Shown: positions 38,340 to 47,269 of the stretch, piece after piece | Position numbering within the stretch: position 1 is the stretch's first letter | How the letters are laid out: the number at the start of each line of letters is the position of its first letter | Assembly: GCF_006770285.1 (NCBI RefSeq) | Contig: NZ_CP017195.1 | Span: forward strand, 1,116,001 to 1,180,000 | DNA: 64,000 bases | Source: Lactococcus paracarnosus | Lineage (GTDB): Bacteria > Bacillota > Bacilli > Lactobacillales > Streptococcaceae | Direction: 5' to 3' | The notes under the pieces: model-generated | What the model saw: the letters and a program-made list of their open reading frames with translations, nothing else | Told to the model about the DNA's origin: nothing | The model's database searches: none | Translations under genes and position numbers: made by a program

Positions 38340-40010
38340 TTAATAAAACTCATCCGGTAAAATCGTTTCGCCAAGCTTAACATTGTCGCGGTAGTCGATC
38401 GGTACATCAATGACTACTGGTCCTGTTGTGACGTCTATTTCAGAAAGAACTTTGGCTAGGTCTTCTTTATTTGTGACACGAAGGCCACGAGCGCCAAATG
38501 CTTCTGCATATTTGACAAAGTCAACTGGGCCAAAGTCAACGCCCGATGCGCGACCATATTTCATGACTTCTTGGAATTCAACCATGTTGTAACGGCCATC
38601 ATTCCAGATGATATGAATTAAAGGTAATTTAAGACGGACAGCAGTTTCAAGTTCTTGTGCTGAGAACAAGAAGCCACCATCTCCTGAGATAGAATAGACT
38701 TTTTTACCTGGTCGTAACAAGGCTGCTGTAATTCCCCAAGGTAGGGCAACACCAAGTGTTTGCATCCCGTTTGAAAACAGGAGATGACGTGGTTCGTAAG
38801 ATTTGAAGTTACGAGCCATCCAGATATAGTGGCTACCTACGTCGACAGTTACAGTTTCATCATCTCTAACTTGGTCTTGGAAGACGTCAATGAAGTCAAG
38901 CGGATGGACACGGTTTTCATCAGCAATCCGATCAAATTCATTTGCTTTAAGGACTTTATAGAGACCATCTAAATACTCTTGGCTGCCATCTGGAATTTTA
39001 TATCCACGAATCGCAGGAATCAAGTTTTCAAGGGTTTGTGAAATATCACCGATCAATTCACGTTCTGGTTGATAATAAGTATCGATTTCAGCTAAGGCTT
39101 TGTCGATAACGATGACACGACTGTCAATCTCAGCATTCCAGTTTCTTGCTTCATATTCGATTGGGTCGTAGCCGATGGCGATGATCAAGTCAGATTTTTT
39201 AAGGAGCATATCTCCGGGTTGGTTACGGAATAACCCAACGCGACCAAAGAAGTTATGAATCAAGTCTCTAGAAATGACACCAGCACCTTGGAATGTTTCA
39301 ACGACTGGAATGTTCACATGTTGTAATAGGCCACGAATCGCGTGGGTAACCTCAGTAGATGAGGCACCACTACCTAAAAGAAAGACTGGCAAGACGGCAT
39401 TTTTGATGGCTTGTGCCAGATAGTTGATATCATCAATTGACGCATTACCAAGTTTTGGCGCTTGTAATGGTTTAATGGCTTTAACAGACACCTTGCTATC
39501 GACGACGTCTTGCGGAATAGAGATGAAACTTGCACCAGGTTTACCAGATTTAGATAGACGGTAAGCATTAGCTACAATCTCTGACAAGGTATCCGCATCT
39601 TGTACTTCTGCTGAATATTTAGTAATTGGTTCAAACAAAGCAGCATTGTTCATCGACTGGTGTGTCCGTTTTAAGAGGTCGCCACGTTTAACTTGTCCAG
39701 CAAGTGCTAAAACAGCATCACCTTCTGCTGTTGCTGTTACAAGACCAGTAGCTAGGTTGGATGCACCAGGACCAGATGTGGCAATAACGACACCCGGTTC
39801 CCCAGTGATACGACCAACAGCCTGTGCCATAAATGCTGCATTTTGCTCATGACGCGCAACAATCAGTTCCGGTCCTTTGTCTACTAAGGTATCAAATACT
39901 TTATCAATCTTAGCGCCTGGAATCCCAAAAATATACTTGACGTTGTGGTTGATTAGTGAATCAACAATTAAATCAGCACCAAATTTTTGTTCACTTTTGT
40001 CTTTTTTCAT
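38340..40010 (-). CDS. als: Alpha-acetolactate synthase, catabolic
   Basis: 556 residues, ThDP enzyme that joins two pyruvates to acetolactate. The N-terminus [21 protein letters not shown] and [15 protein letters not shown] match AlsS-type synthases; [11 protein letters not shown] carries the catalytic Glu; the ThDP motif is [18 protein letters not shown]...WNDGRYN. FAD-binding anabolic IlvB enzymes differ in the IPGAK region. Start options are 40052, 40031 and 40010; the last has AAGGAA about 10 bases upstream and matches relatives. Minus-strand TGCTAAAAT (40051-40059) is the likely extended -10 and abuts the terminator of the preceding gene. Confidence 0.92.
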   Translation of the reverse strand: MKKDKSEQKFGADLIVDSLINHNVKYIFGIPGAKIDKVFDTLVDKGPELIVARHEQNAAFMAQAVGRITGEPGVVIATSGPGASNLATGLVTATAEGDAVLALAGQVKRGDLLKRTHQSMNNAALFEPITKYSAEVQDADTLSEIVANAYRLSKSGKPGASFISIPQDVVDSKVSVKAIKPLQAPKLGNASIDDINYLAQAIKNAVLPVFLLGSGASSTEVTHAIRGLLQHVNIPVVETFQGAGVISRDLIHNFFGRVGLFRNQPGDMLLKKSDLIIAIGYDPIEYEARNWNAEIDSRVIVIDKALAEIDTYYQPERELIGDISQTLENLIPAIRGYKIPDGSQEYLDGLYKVLKANEFDRIADENRVHPLDFIDVFQDQVRDDETVTVDVGSHYIWMARNFKSYEPRHLLFSNGMQTLGVALPWGITAALLRPGKKVYSISGDGGFLFSAQELETAVRLKLPLIHIIWNDGRYNMVEFQEVMKYGRASGVDFGPVDFVKYAEAFGARGLRVTNKEDLAKVLSEIDVTTGPVVIDVPIDYRDNVKLGETILPDEFY

Positions 40011-40058
40011 CTTTTTTTCATTCCTTTTCATATTTGATTTCACAAAAGTCATTTTAGC

Positions 40059-40080
40059 AAAAAAGGCGTAAAAACGCCAT
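40059..40080 (-). terminator. Terminator after the TPR gene
   Basis: GGCG-TTTTTA-CGCC followed by six T's on the minus strand. The T tract overlaps the als extended -10. Confidence 0.75.
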
Positions 40081-41327
40081 TATATTAGCTCATTAAATAA
40101 TTCCTGTGCATTTTCATCATCCGGGACGCTTGCTAAATACTGTGTTAGAGACAGTTTTGCATCGTTAGCGCGCCCATTTCTAATCAAGATATGCGCATAG
40201 TCTAAGAGAAATTCAGGATTGTCTGCTAGGACACTTTGGTCGATCTCGTCATAGATAGCTAGCGCTTCTGTATCCTTTTCGAGTTCGCCATAAGCCTTGG
40301 CGATGTTCCATCTTGCTAGGGCATGATCGTCATCTAGTAATGGTGCCAAGTTGATTACGGCTTCATAGTCTGCTTGTAAGAGATATAAATTGCTCAGCAA
40401 AAAGATCGTTTCATCATGTAATTCGGCTAGATCAAGTGCTTGGACTAAATAAGTCTCTGATGCCTTTAAATCGTGAAGCGCATAGGCAATCCGACTGGTC
40501 AAATGAAGCAAAGGGACATCAGTGGGATTCTTGCTTAAACCATCTTTTGCAACAGCAAATGCACTGTCAAACTCATTTTCTTCGATCAAAGCCTGCGCAT
40601 AGGGATAGGCATAGCCATCAAAATCAGGCGCCAAAGCATCTAGTTGCTTGAAATAATCAATGGCACGTTTATGTTCCCCTAGAACAGCACTGATTTGTGC
40701 TAATTCAAATAAAACAGTGTCATCATGATTGATTTCTAATGATTTTTCTAGGAACTTTTCAGCATTTTCAAACTCGCCTAGTGAGGCATAAGCTGTCCCG
40801 ATGCGTTGGTAAATAGATACTTTAGTCAACTCAAGGATCTGACGTTGACTAAGTTTTGCAAAGTAATCAATCGCTTCTTGCCAGTTTGCTTGATTATAAT
40901 GTAATTCTGCAATCGCAAAACTAACCAAGGGAGAATCTGAGAGGGTACTTGCTTCTTGCAGTTTTTCTAGCGCTGCTTCCCAAACCCCATCAAGCTGATA
41001 TAAATCCGCAATCATCACAAGCGCTGCGACATAATTATCGTCTGTAGACGTAACTTGATAGAGTAAAGCTAAGGCACCATCTAAATCACCATCGTCGACC
41101 TTCATCTCAGCTAGATTAAGGATAATATCCGTATTCGCGGTATTCTCTTGTGAAATCACCTCATAGACTTGACGACTTTCACTACTGAAGCCCATCATCG
41201 AGAGGTATTCAGCTAGATCTGCTAAAAGTTCAGCAGGATCGACTTGAATCGCTTTTTCTATTTCAGACGCCATCTGGTCAAACTGACCGGCATGGAGTAA
41301 TTCAACAACGTTTTCAGAATGTGACAT
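40080..41327 (-). CDS. Tetratricopeptide-repeat protein
   Basis: 415 residues made almost wholly of helical TPR units (for example NWQEAIDYFAKLSQ, TVLFELAQISAVLGEHKRAI, DTEALAIYDEIDQ). Acidic, cytosolic, no signal peptide. A TPR protein of this size (YpiA/YrrB-like) is conserved in lactococci and streptococci as a scaffold of unknown partner. Lies 6 bases after the GntR gene, same operon. Confidence 0.85.
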   Translation of the reverse strand: MSHSENVVELLHAGQFDQMASEIEKAIQVDPAELLADLAEYLSMMGFSSESRQVYEVISQENTANTDIILNLAEMKVDDGDLDGALALLYQVTSTDDNYVAALVMIADLYQLDGVWEAALEKLQEASTLSDSPLVSFAIAELHYNQANWQEAIDYFAKLSQRQILELTKVSIYQRIGTAYASLGEFENAEKFLEKSLEINHDDTVLFELAQISAVLGEHKRAIDYFKQLDALAPDFDGYAYPYAQALIEENEFDSAFAVAKDGLSKNPTDVPLLHLTSRIAYALHDLKASETYLVQALDLAELHDETIFLLSNLYLLQADYEAVINLAPLLDDDHALARWNIAKAYGELEKDTEALAIYDEIDQSVLADNPEFLLDYAHILIRNGRANDAKLSLTQYLASVPDDENAQELFNELI

Positions 41328-41333
41328 CTCTAT

Positions 41334-42035
41334 TTATCTTTCTAGGTAAAACTCAAACCGGTCGCCAGCATACTGTGACAAGACATACTCAAAAGCAGTT
41401 TCCTCGCTATTTGCAAAATAAGAAACTTGGGTTAATGATAAAATTGCTGCGTTAGCTTTTATCGATAAGAAACTGGCAATTTCCTTATTAACGATTTTCG
41501 CCGAAATAATCTGCTCACTACGGCCTATTTTTTTGCCTGCTGCAGCTAAGGTATCATAAAAATGATTGGCGATGTCATCTTTGGCAAAGTCGGCGATCAG
41601 GCGATAGGGGATACTTGCCACTTCATAACAAATCGGTAAGTCATCAGCATAGCGAATCCGTTCCATCCGAATAATCTGAGCACCTTTTTTGAGACCAAGT
41701 TTATCACATTCTACTTCATTTGCTTTCGTTTTTTGATAGCTAATCACTTTTGAACTGGGCGTCTTGCCCAAGTTCTTGATAATATCAGTAAAACTTGTTG
41801 TCCCACGCATCTTTTCACGAACACGATCACTTGCAACAAATGTCCCTGAGCCAACATAGCGTGTTAAAATACCTTCTTCGACCAAACTTGTTACTGCTTG
41901 TCTGAGGGTCATACGCGACACACCAAATTGCTCTGACATCACGCGTTCGCTAGGCAATCTCTGCCCAACTTCATACATGCCAGTCTCAATTTGTTGCTTT
42001 ATTTCATCATGAATCTGAATATAGATAGCTGTCAT
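41334..42035 (-). CDS. GntR-family regulator with UTRA domain (HutC type)
   Basis: 233 residues. N-terminal winged helix (about 1-70): IYIQIHDEIKQQIETGMYEV and MSEQFGVSRMTLRQAVTSLV, then the hinge GSGTFVAS and a UTRA effector domain (about 90-230). Such regulators bind sugar phosphates or amino-acid derivatives; the effector here is unknown. Start overlaps the FUSC gene's stop. Its targets may be its own operon. Confidence 0.9.
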   Translation of the reverse strand: MTAIYIQIHDEIKQQIETGMYEVGQRLPSERVMSEQFGVSRMTLRQAVTSLVEEGILTRYVGSGTFVASDRVREKMRGTTSFTDIIKNLGKTPSSKVISYQKTKANEVECDKLGLKKGAQIIRMERIRYADDLPICYEVASIPYRLIADFAKDDIANHFYDTLAAAGKKIGRSEQIISAKIVNKEIASFLSIKANAAILSLTQVSYFANSEETAFEYVLSQYAGDRFEFYLER

Positions 42036-42592
42036 TTGTCCTCGTCCTGTCCCTTATTTTTTTTATATGACACTAGTTCTCTCAGTTTTCTTCGCTTGAT
42101 TGGTGCATCATGTATAAAGACACTATTCATGATCGTTGCCACTGCCACCCCAAAAAAGGTGTCTAAAACACGGTTTAGTGCATAACCGATATAGTCAGTC
42201 TCAGGAATAGTCAAGGCAATAATTAATAAGGTCGCATTCGCCCCAACTAGACCAGGATGCAGCTCAAAACCATCCATAATCACGATGTTTACTAAAACAA
42301 AAAGGGGGATTAAGATGATTTTGACCGAAAAATTATAGTTAGTCATGGTATACATAAAGAAATAGATAACGGCAAGCGTACCACCCAGTGCAGAGCCAAT
42401 AAACCTTGCTTTAGCAGCTTTAAGCGTTGCCGTATAAGAGTCTCGTACCGCAATGATAGCTGATATCCCTGCGATCATCGCAGCCGACTGTCCTCGGTGA
42501 AATAGATGGGTAAAGAGCAAGATAATAAAAATCGCGATAACTGTTTTAATCGTTCTAAGGCCTAATCTAAAACGCCCAAATTGAAATGACAT
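42032..42592 (-). CDS. FUSC/aromatic acid exporter-like membrane protein
   Basis: 186 residues with about five membrane helices. GLRTIKTVIAIFIILLFTHLF opens the protein and ATLKAAKARFIGSALGGTLA is a family feature of the DUF939/FUSC N-terminal domain. The cytoplasmic tail is short (about 25 residues), so it lacks the usual C-terminal soluble domain. First gene of a three-gene operon with GntR and TPR genes; RBS GAAAGG. Confidence 0.75.
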   Translation of the reverse strand: MSFQFGRFRLGLRTIKTVIAIFIILLFTHLFHRGQSAAMIAGISAIIAVRDSYTATLKAAKARFIGSALGGTLAVIYFFMYTMTNYNFSVKIILIPLFVLVNIVIMDGFELHPGLVGANATLLIIALTIPETDYIGYALNRVLDTFFGVAVATIMNSVFIHDAPIKRRKLRELVSYKKNKGQDEDK

Positions 42593-42679
42593 GGCCTACC
42601 TTTCAACAAATCGACAACTGAATTGCCAGTAATTTTTCCTGTTTTTATACTATACCAATTATAGCATAAAATAATAAGT

Positions 42680-42708
42680 TTGCCTTTTATATAGAGACAT
42701 GATATAAT
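42680..42708 (+). promoter_or_regulatory. rpsT promoter
   Basis: TTGCCT (-35), 17-base spacer, TATAAT (-10) with an upstream TG. Gives a leader of about 80 bases. Confidence 0.85.
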
Positions 42709-42751
42709 TAATTTGTATTGTGTTTTAAGCAATATAAATTTAATTTTGAAT

Positions 42752-42771
42752 AGTGTTAATCCTTTAACACT
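42752..42771 (+). promoter_or_regulatory. Hairpin in the rpsT leader
   Basis: AGTGTTAA-TCCT-TTAACACT is a perfect 8-base stem ending about 10 bases before the AAGGAG ribosome binding site; no T tract, so not a terminator. It may control S20 translation. Confidence 0.6.
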
Positions 42772-42795
42772 ATATCATTCACAAGGAGAACTAAC

Positions 42796-43050
42796 ATGGC
42801 TAACATTAAATCTGCCATCAAACGCGCTGAGTTGAATATCGTTCAAAAAGAACGTAATTCAGGTCAAAAAGCTGCATTGCGCACTTCAATCAAAAAATTT
42901 GAAGCTGCCGTTGCTGCTGGTGCTGAAGATGCGCAAGCATTGTACGTTGTTGCAGCTGCTGTAATCGACAGAGCTCATTCCAAAGGTTTAATCCATAAAA
43001 ACAAAGCTAACCGTGATAAATCACGTTTGTCTAAAAAATTAGCTAAATAA
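42796..43050 (+). CDS. rpsT: Ribosomal protein S20
   Basis: 84 residues, basic, binds 16S rRNA helices in the 30S body. [15 protein letters not shown] at the start and [20 protein letters not shown] at the end are diagnostic. Strong RBS (AAGGAG), own promoter, leader hairpin and terminator: a single-gene unit. Confidence 0.98.
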   Translation: MANIKSAIKRAELNIVQKERNSGQKAALRTSIKKFEAAVAAGAEDAQALYVVAAAVIDRAHSKGLIHKNKANRDKSRLSKKLAK

Positions 43051-43070
43051 GCTAGTTGTGGATTAATAAG

Positions 43071-43099
43071 AAAAAAGCATTCTTTTGAGTGCTTTTTTT
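43071..43099 (+). terminator. rpsT terminator
   Basis: AAAAAAGCA pairs with TGCTTTTTTT around a 10-base loop. Confidence 0.9.
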
Positions 43100-43137
43100 G
43101 TTACACACTAAACCCAATGTTCACACCCCCTATTTTG

Positions 43138-43146
43138 TGATAAAAT
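43138..43146 (+). promoter_or_regulatory. Extended -10 promoter of a predicted leaderless gene
   Basis: TGATAAAAT ends six bases (AAGGGT) before ATG 43153; AAGGG touches the start codon and is too close to serve as a ribosome binding site. Confidence 0.65.
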
Positions 43147-43152
43147 AAGGGT

Positions 43153-43638
43153 ATGGATATCGAACACTACAAACAGTTAGCCTTACAAAAACAAAAGGTT
43201 CACAAACAATTTTTGGCATCACTTAAAAAAAGACCCCCTAAAAATTTAGATAAGTTGACTAAACAAATCCATGAAGAAGTCTTCATGGAGATAGATTGTA
43301 CCAAATGTGCCAACTGCTGTAAATCACTAGGCCCACTCTTTACTGAAGCTGACATCAGTAGGATTTCTAAGCAAATGCGAATGAAATTAGCCACTTTTGA
43401 AGATACTTATTTACAAGTTGATGAAGATGGTGACAAAATCTTTCAGTGTATGCCTTGTCCCTTCTTAGGCACAGATAACCTCTGCAACATCTATGATGTG
43501 AGACCAAAGGCCTGCCGAGAGTTCCCCCATACTGATCGTAACAAGATTTATCAGATTAACCAGCTCACCATCAAAAATACGATTATTTGTCCCGCAACCT
43601 ATTTATTTGTTGAAAAGTTGCGTGAACGATTAGCCTGA
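43153..43638 (+). CDS. YkgJ-family cysteine cluster protein
   Basis: 161 residues. The metal-binding cysteine cluster CTKCANCCKSLGP (about 55-67) is followed by CMPCPFLG (about 99-106), CNIYDVRPKACREFP (about 111-125) and a last Cys near 147 (IICPATY). The pattern CxxCxxCC...C...CxxRPxxCRxFP defines the YkgJ/UPF0153 family, thought to hold zinc or an Fe-S cluster; function unknown. The lactococcal genome context gives no clue. Predicted leaderless mRNA. Confidence 0.88.
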   Translation: MDIEHYKQLALQKQKVHKQFLASLKKRPPKNLDKLTKQIHEEVFMEIDCTKCANCCKSLGPLFTEADISRISKQMRMKLATFEDTYLQVDEDGDKIFQCMPCPFLGTDNLCNIYDVRPKACREFPHTDRNKIYQINQLTIKNTIICPATYLFVEKLRERLA

Positions 43639-43683
43639 TGAAAAGCCCAAGATATTACCTACCTTCTTATACGACATCTGACC

Positions 43684-43983
43684 TCACCAGTCCATTTTAC
43701 GACTAAAGGCACGTCTTGCCTCATCTCGACAGGCTTCAATATCTTGTTGCTTGGTCCTCATCTCATGATGATAGCTGTCTAAGACGGATTCAAATGGCTG
43801 ACTTAAGCTACTTGAAAACCCACCAGGAATATCTCGATAGAAACTATAAACGTAGTCAACGAGTTGACGCGTTTTTTGTTGCATTTGTGAGTGATAGTCA
43901 TTCACTATGTCCTCTGCCTGATTTAGCTGGCGCATTGTATCATCATATGCTTCCTCAACTGCTCTGCGTTCTTGATTATCCAT
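43684..43983 (-). CDS. Small helical protein of the T7SS lipase module (Lap-like)
   Basis: 99 residues, nearly all charged coiled helices: RRAVEEAYDDTMRQLNQAED (about 6-25) and SYHHEMRTKQQDIEACRDEA (about 70-89), joined by FYRDIPGGFSSSLSQPF. No signal peptide. Size and layout match the small WXG100-like or DUF3958-like helpers that pair with the targeting domain of type VII effectors. Last gene of the module, RBS AAAGGAGTTAAGCT. Assignment rests on context and architecture. Confidence 0.65.
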   Translation of the reverse strand: MDNQERRAVEEAYDDTMRQLNQAEDIVNDYHSQMQQKTRQLVDYVYSFYRDIPGGFSSSLSQPFESVLDSYHHEMRTKQQDIEACRDEARRAFSRKMDW

Positions 43984-44005
43984 AGCTTAACTCCTTTCTC
44001 AGTCT

Positions 44006-44318
44006 TTATTTGATAGGATTTTTTAAATCCGGGTTAAAGTGACGAGAAGTCAACTGGCGTTCTGCTGCTTGGGCAGACTGACCTGTCAGTCCTTCTTTCA
44101 GATTTGACACCACCGTCTGTCCTGCAAATTTTTTCATTTTTGCTTGTTTGCATCGTTAATTTCTCTGATACGGTAACGCCTTTTGACTTTATCTTACTTT
44201 TTTTAGCCGCTAAGATCGCTTTTATAGCATGCCTTTCTTGTGCTTTCATTGCTTTCCGACAACTGTTGACTTAAAAGCGACGTATTGAGGTAGGGATTTT
44301 GACCATAAGTGCTATACA
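44006..44318 (-). pseudogene. Second small T7SS helper gene, broken by three frameshifts
   Basis: Good RBS (GGAAGGAG) and ATG 44318 begin MYSTYGQNPYLNTSLLSQQL. The coherent reading then passes through three frames: KAQERHAIKAILAAKKSKIK and SEK (second frame, from ~44249), INDANKQK (first frame, near 44160), and MKKFAGQTVVSNLKEGLTGQ to DLKNPIK (third frame, to TAA 44006). The reconstructed ~100-residue helical protein resembles small T7SS chaperones. Breaks lie at A runs. Either truly inactivated or assembly errors. Confidence 0.6.
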
Positions 44319-44322
44319 TTGC

Positions 44323-45972
44323 TTATCTCCTTCCAAAATTTGCTTGTGTCTCTGCCATTAACTGATTAAATCCACTCGCCCCTTCGCTATCAACTGCTTC
44401 GATATGTTGCGATACCTGCATCAAAGTTGCCGAAACTGATGACATCTCTCTCAGATAGGCTTTAGCAGCTCGAGTTGTATCTGATTCAAGGCCAGAATCC
44501 CAAAAAGCAGACAGGTTGAACTCAGCTAACAAGTCGTTGACTTCCCATGAATCTAGATAAGTCGCGAGATTATGAGCAGCTTGGTGGCCCTCTTGTATTT
44601 CTTTTTGTACGGTTTCTAATCCTTGATTCATGATCATTTTGACCTCAGAAACAAAGGCTTCTGACTGGAATACGGCAGCCTGAGCAACAGATTGGAGGAG
44701 TTCAGCACGTAGTTCGATTTTTTGACCACCACTCGCCCGACGAATCCGATTTTGATAATCAGGGATATGTGTCTGATTCCATGCGCTTGCTTTTTGTTTT
44801 GCTTCAGCGACAATGCCTTTGTAGGCTTTATTGAAGTCATCGTAAATGGCTTTCGCATCTAGAGCAGACATACCGAGTGCCATAAGTGCGCCTACGCCTC
44901 CTGATAAGGCCGCTAGAATAACCCCTGTTGCCACCCCTTTAATACCAGTACCGCCAACTTTCGAGAAGGTTGTATCAAGCAATTTGGCTAGTTTTCGACC
45001 TGCAGTTAACATCTCAGGGTGAAAGGTTTCAGATGCTGACAGCGGGTTGCCATGCGCATCGATTTGAAATTCGCCAAAATCATGACTGCTCGTTGCACCA
45101 TCAAAAGTCGTGCTAAAGTTCAGAGGAACAATCACATTTACCTTACCAAACTGTGCCTCATAAGGTGCCGTTCGATTTAACATACTTACCATGTCAAAAG
45201 GATTGACATAATAAGTGACTTTCTCACCTACTGCCTTAATCTCTTTATCTGAAAGTCCCATCTGCTTCAAACTTTGTGTCACATCAGGGCCATCAAATAG
45301 AACGACTCTGCCAATTTTTTCAAATGCTTTAACATCATTCTGGTAAAGCTTCGCAACCGCTTGAGCAGAGACCATGGTACCTAAAGAATGCCCCGTCACA
45401 TCTAGTGTCGCATTGGGGGCAGCTCTTTTAATGTCTTTAATTTTACCAACCAGAGCTTGATTCGCCAGTTTAGCTTGCGGGATATAGGCATTTGTCAACG
45501 CAAAATTCACATCATTTCCTACCCAATCGTTTAGCGTATTAAGGCCAAATCCATCACTGCCACGTATGGCAAGATAGGTCTGCTTTGTCTCCTGACTTAA
45601 GGTTGGTGAATCCGTGACAAAATAAGCATTAAACCCCGCCTTCTCATCTGTCAATAGCCCTTTTTGACTATTTTTCTTTTTTGCTTGAGGATTTCCAAAA
45701 AAATCAGTATCAGAATAATCAATATAGTACGCTGTTTTGTTTTCTAAAGTCTTATCAGGCTGAAGATATACAATCCCGTTATTTGGGAGATGGGTGCCAC
45801 CTTTGGTGGAACTAACTTCACCACTTTTATGTCTGTACACACTATCCACAGAAAAATCATAAACCTGTTCTTTGTTTTTATACTTATTGGGCGGGAAATT
45901 ATTAGGTCTGTCACTATATGCACTTTCCGATAAATTCGCGTACATATTATTATAATTAAATAGATCACTCAT
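44323..45972 (-). CDS. Type VII-secretion-type lipase toxin with C-terminal targeting domain (TslA-like)
   Basis: 549 residues, no signal peptide. N-terminal half (about 90-340) is a class 3 lipase/alpha-beta hydrolase: nucleophile elbow DVTGHSLGTMVSAQAVAKLY with the Ser near 194, an Asp region VVLFDGPDV, and a late His in SSHDFGEF. A Gly/Ala-rich hydrophobic segment (about 345-375) leads to a C-terminal helical region (about 380-549) like the LXG domain but placed last. Staphylococcal TslA has this reverse order. The preceding gene could encode immunity and the following small genes chaperones. No T7SS core genes are in this window. Confidence 0.72.
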   Translation of the reverse strand: MSDLFNYNNMYANLSESAYSDRPNNFPPNKYKNKEQVYDFSVDSVYRHKSGEVSSTKGGTHLPNNGIVYLQPDKTLENKTAYYIDYSDTDFFGNPQAKKKNSQKGLLTDEKAGFNAYFVTDSPTLSQETKQTYLAIRGSDGFGLNTLNDWVGNDVNFALTNAYIPQAKLANQALVGKIKDIKRAAPNATLDVTGHSLGTMVSAQAVAKLYQNDVKAFEKIGRVVLFDGPDVTQSLKQMGLSDKEIKAVGEKVTYYVNPFDMVSMLNRTAPYEAQFGKVNVIVPLNFSTTFDGATSSHDFGEFQIDAHGNPLSASETFHPEMLTAGRKLAKLLDTTFSKVGGTGIKGVATGVILAALSGGVGALMALGMSALDAKAIYDDFNKAYKGIVAEAKQKASAWNQTHIPDYQNRIRRASGGQKIELRAELLQSVAQAAVFQSEAFVSEVKMIMNQGLETVQKEIQEGHQAAHNLATYLDSWEVNDLLAEFNLSAFWDSGLESDTTRAAKAYLREMSSVSATLMQVSQHIEAVDSEGASGFNQLMAETQANFGRR

Positions 45973-46393
45973 ATATTTTTGTCCCTCCGTTAACTCTTAA
46001 TGGCTGAGATAAAAAAATATCACTGATTTTTGGAAAATATTTCTCATCTTTCAACGGCCATTGTGCCATAAAACTTGAATCTTTTATGTTATTAAATTTA
46101 GCTTCGATTGCTATCCAATTATTGGAAGTAATAGGCCCACCACCAGCTTCAATTTTCAAACTATCCCAATCCCACTGAACACTTGTTACTTTGGAGTTTT
46201 CCGACATAACATAATCTGTCATTTTTTGTTCATGTTGCTTAAGATAGGCAATCTGCTCATCCTTAGTCACGATTGTATAATTTTTTGTCAAAAAGATATC
46301 AAACGGTGTTCTTCTCTGTACCATCAATAAACCTCCTATAATCAAGATCAGGACTACAGCAATGCCTAATCGTTTTTTTGTTTGTGTCGTCAT
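45965..46393 (-). CDS. Membrane-anchored protein, candidate lipase immunity
   Basis: 142 residues. A basic N-terminus and one membrane helix (about 9-25, RLGIAVVLILIIGGLLMV) are followed by an extracytoplasmic domain rich in beta segments (VTSVQWDWDSLKIEAGGGPI). It overlaps the lipase gene by 8 bases, so they are coupled. In T7SS toxin operons a small membrane or lipoprotein often protects the producer; here that role is inferred from position. ATG 46393 with AAGGAGAAAC is preferred to the upstream in-frame start at 46408. Confidence 0.6.
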   Translation of the reverse strand: MTTQTKKRLGIAVVLILIIGGLLMVQRRTPFDIFLTKNYTIVTKDEQIAYLKQHEQKMTDYVMSENSKVTSVQWDWDSLKIEAGGGPITSNNWIAIEAKFNNIKDSSFMAQWPLKDEKYFPKISDIFLSQPLRVNGGTKIYE

Positions 46394-46565
46394 GTTTCTC
46401 CTTGTCATTTCAGGTTACTAGCATCTATCACGTTCATTATTCTGACAATTGCATTTTACACCTTTTTAGATAACAAGGCAAACATTATCCTGTTTTGTGA
46501 TTTCTTTCTTAAATATTTAATATATAGCTAACCACTAGAAAGTAGTTATTAATTAAAAAGTTAAC

Positions 46566-46611
46566 AAAAAAAACCTTACATCAAATCTAGACAACTTCTG
46601 TGATGTAAGGA
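46566..46611 (-). terminator. Terminator after yqeK
   Basis: CCTTACATCA pairs with TGATGTAAGG around a 17-base loop; the minus strand then has T8. Confidence 0.9.
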
Positions 46612-46618
46612 ATTTTTA

Positions 46619-47227
46619 TTATTTATTTGCTACTTCATCTACTAGTGATGCCTTAGCGGCTAATAACCAGGGATGTAACACTTTAATATCGTGAGTTAGT
46701 ATATAGTCGATATAGAATAAGCAGCCTTCTGATAAAGAAATAGATAATGCATCAAGCAAGTCTGATAGATATGGTGGTTGACCTGCACCATCCCATTTGA
46801 TTTTATCAGCTAAAAAGACTGTCTTATCTAATAAACTTGGATTTGCTTTTAATGTAGTATGGCAGCAAATTGCTGATAATATGTCGTCATCTGCTATCTC
46901 AAATTCTTGCTTGGCAAGGACTTTAGATAGCTTTTGATGGATAATCATCGGTAAGTCAAGTTCTTCTTTAAAAAGAGAGAGATGGAATGCTCTTGCCTTA
47001 TCTATTCGTTCCTCATTAGGAAAAATACCGCCAATATCATGCAATAACCCAGCAATATAGGCCTTACTTTGATCAGCACCGACTTGCTTTGCTAAGGATT
47101 TAGACGCTTGTGCTACAGCAATCAAATGTTTGAATAGGTCATCACAATCATGGGCTTTACAGACAGTCTGCACTTGCTGTTCTAGTCTATTCATTTTCAA
47201 GTTATCAGTTTCAGATACTTTGTACAT
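46619..47227 (-). CDS. yqeK: HD-domain protein YqeK, diadenosine tetraphosphate hydrolase
   Basis: 202 residues. YqeK hydrolyses Ap4A symmetrically to two ADP. Metal ligands: His in FKHLIAVAQAS, the HD pair in GLLHDIGGIFPNEER (about 68-82), His in MIIHQKLSK, CCHTTLKANPS and Asp in VFLADKIKWD. Usually encoded next to nadD and rsfS, but here it stands before recD2 with a gap of 42 bases, so context differs from the classical cluster. RBS AAGGAAAATACTC. Confidence 0.8.
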   Translation of the reverse strand: MYKVSETDNLKMNRLEQQVQTVCKAHDCDDLFKHLIAVAQASKSLAKQVGADQSKAYIAGLLHDIGGIFPNEERIDKARAFHLSLFKEELDLPMIIHQKLSKVLAKQEFEIADDDILSAICCHTTLKANPSLLDKTVFLADKIKWDGAGQPPYLSDLLDALSISLSEGCLFYIDYILTHDIKVLHPWLLAAKASLVDEVANK

Positions 47228-47269
47228 GAGTATTTTCCTTATGAGCTACTGCTGATATTTGACCAGTTA

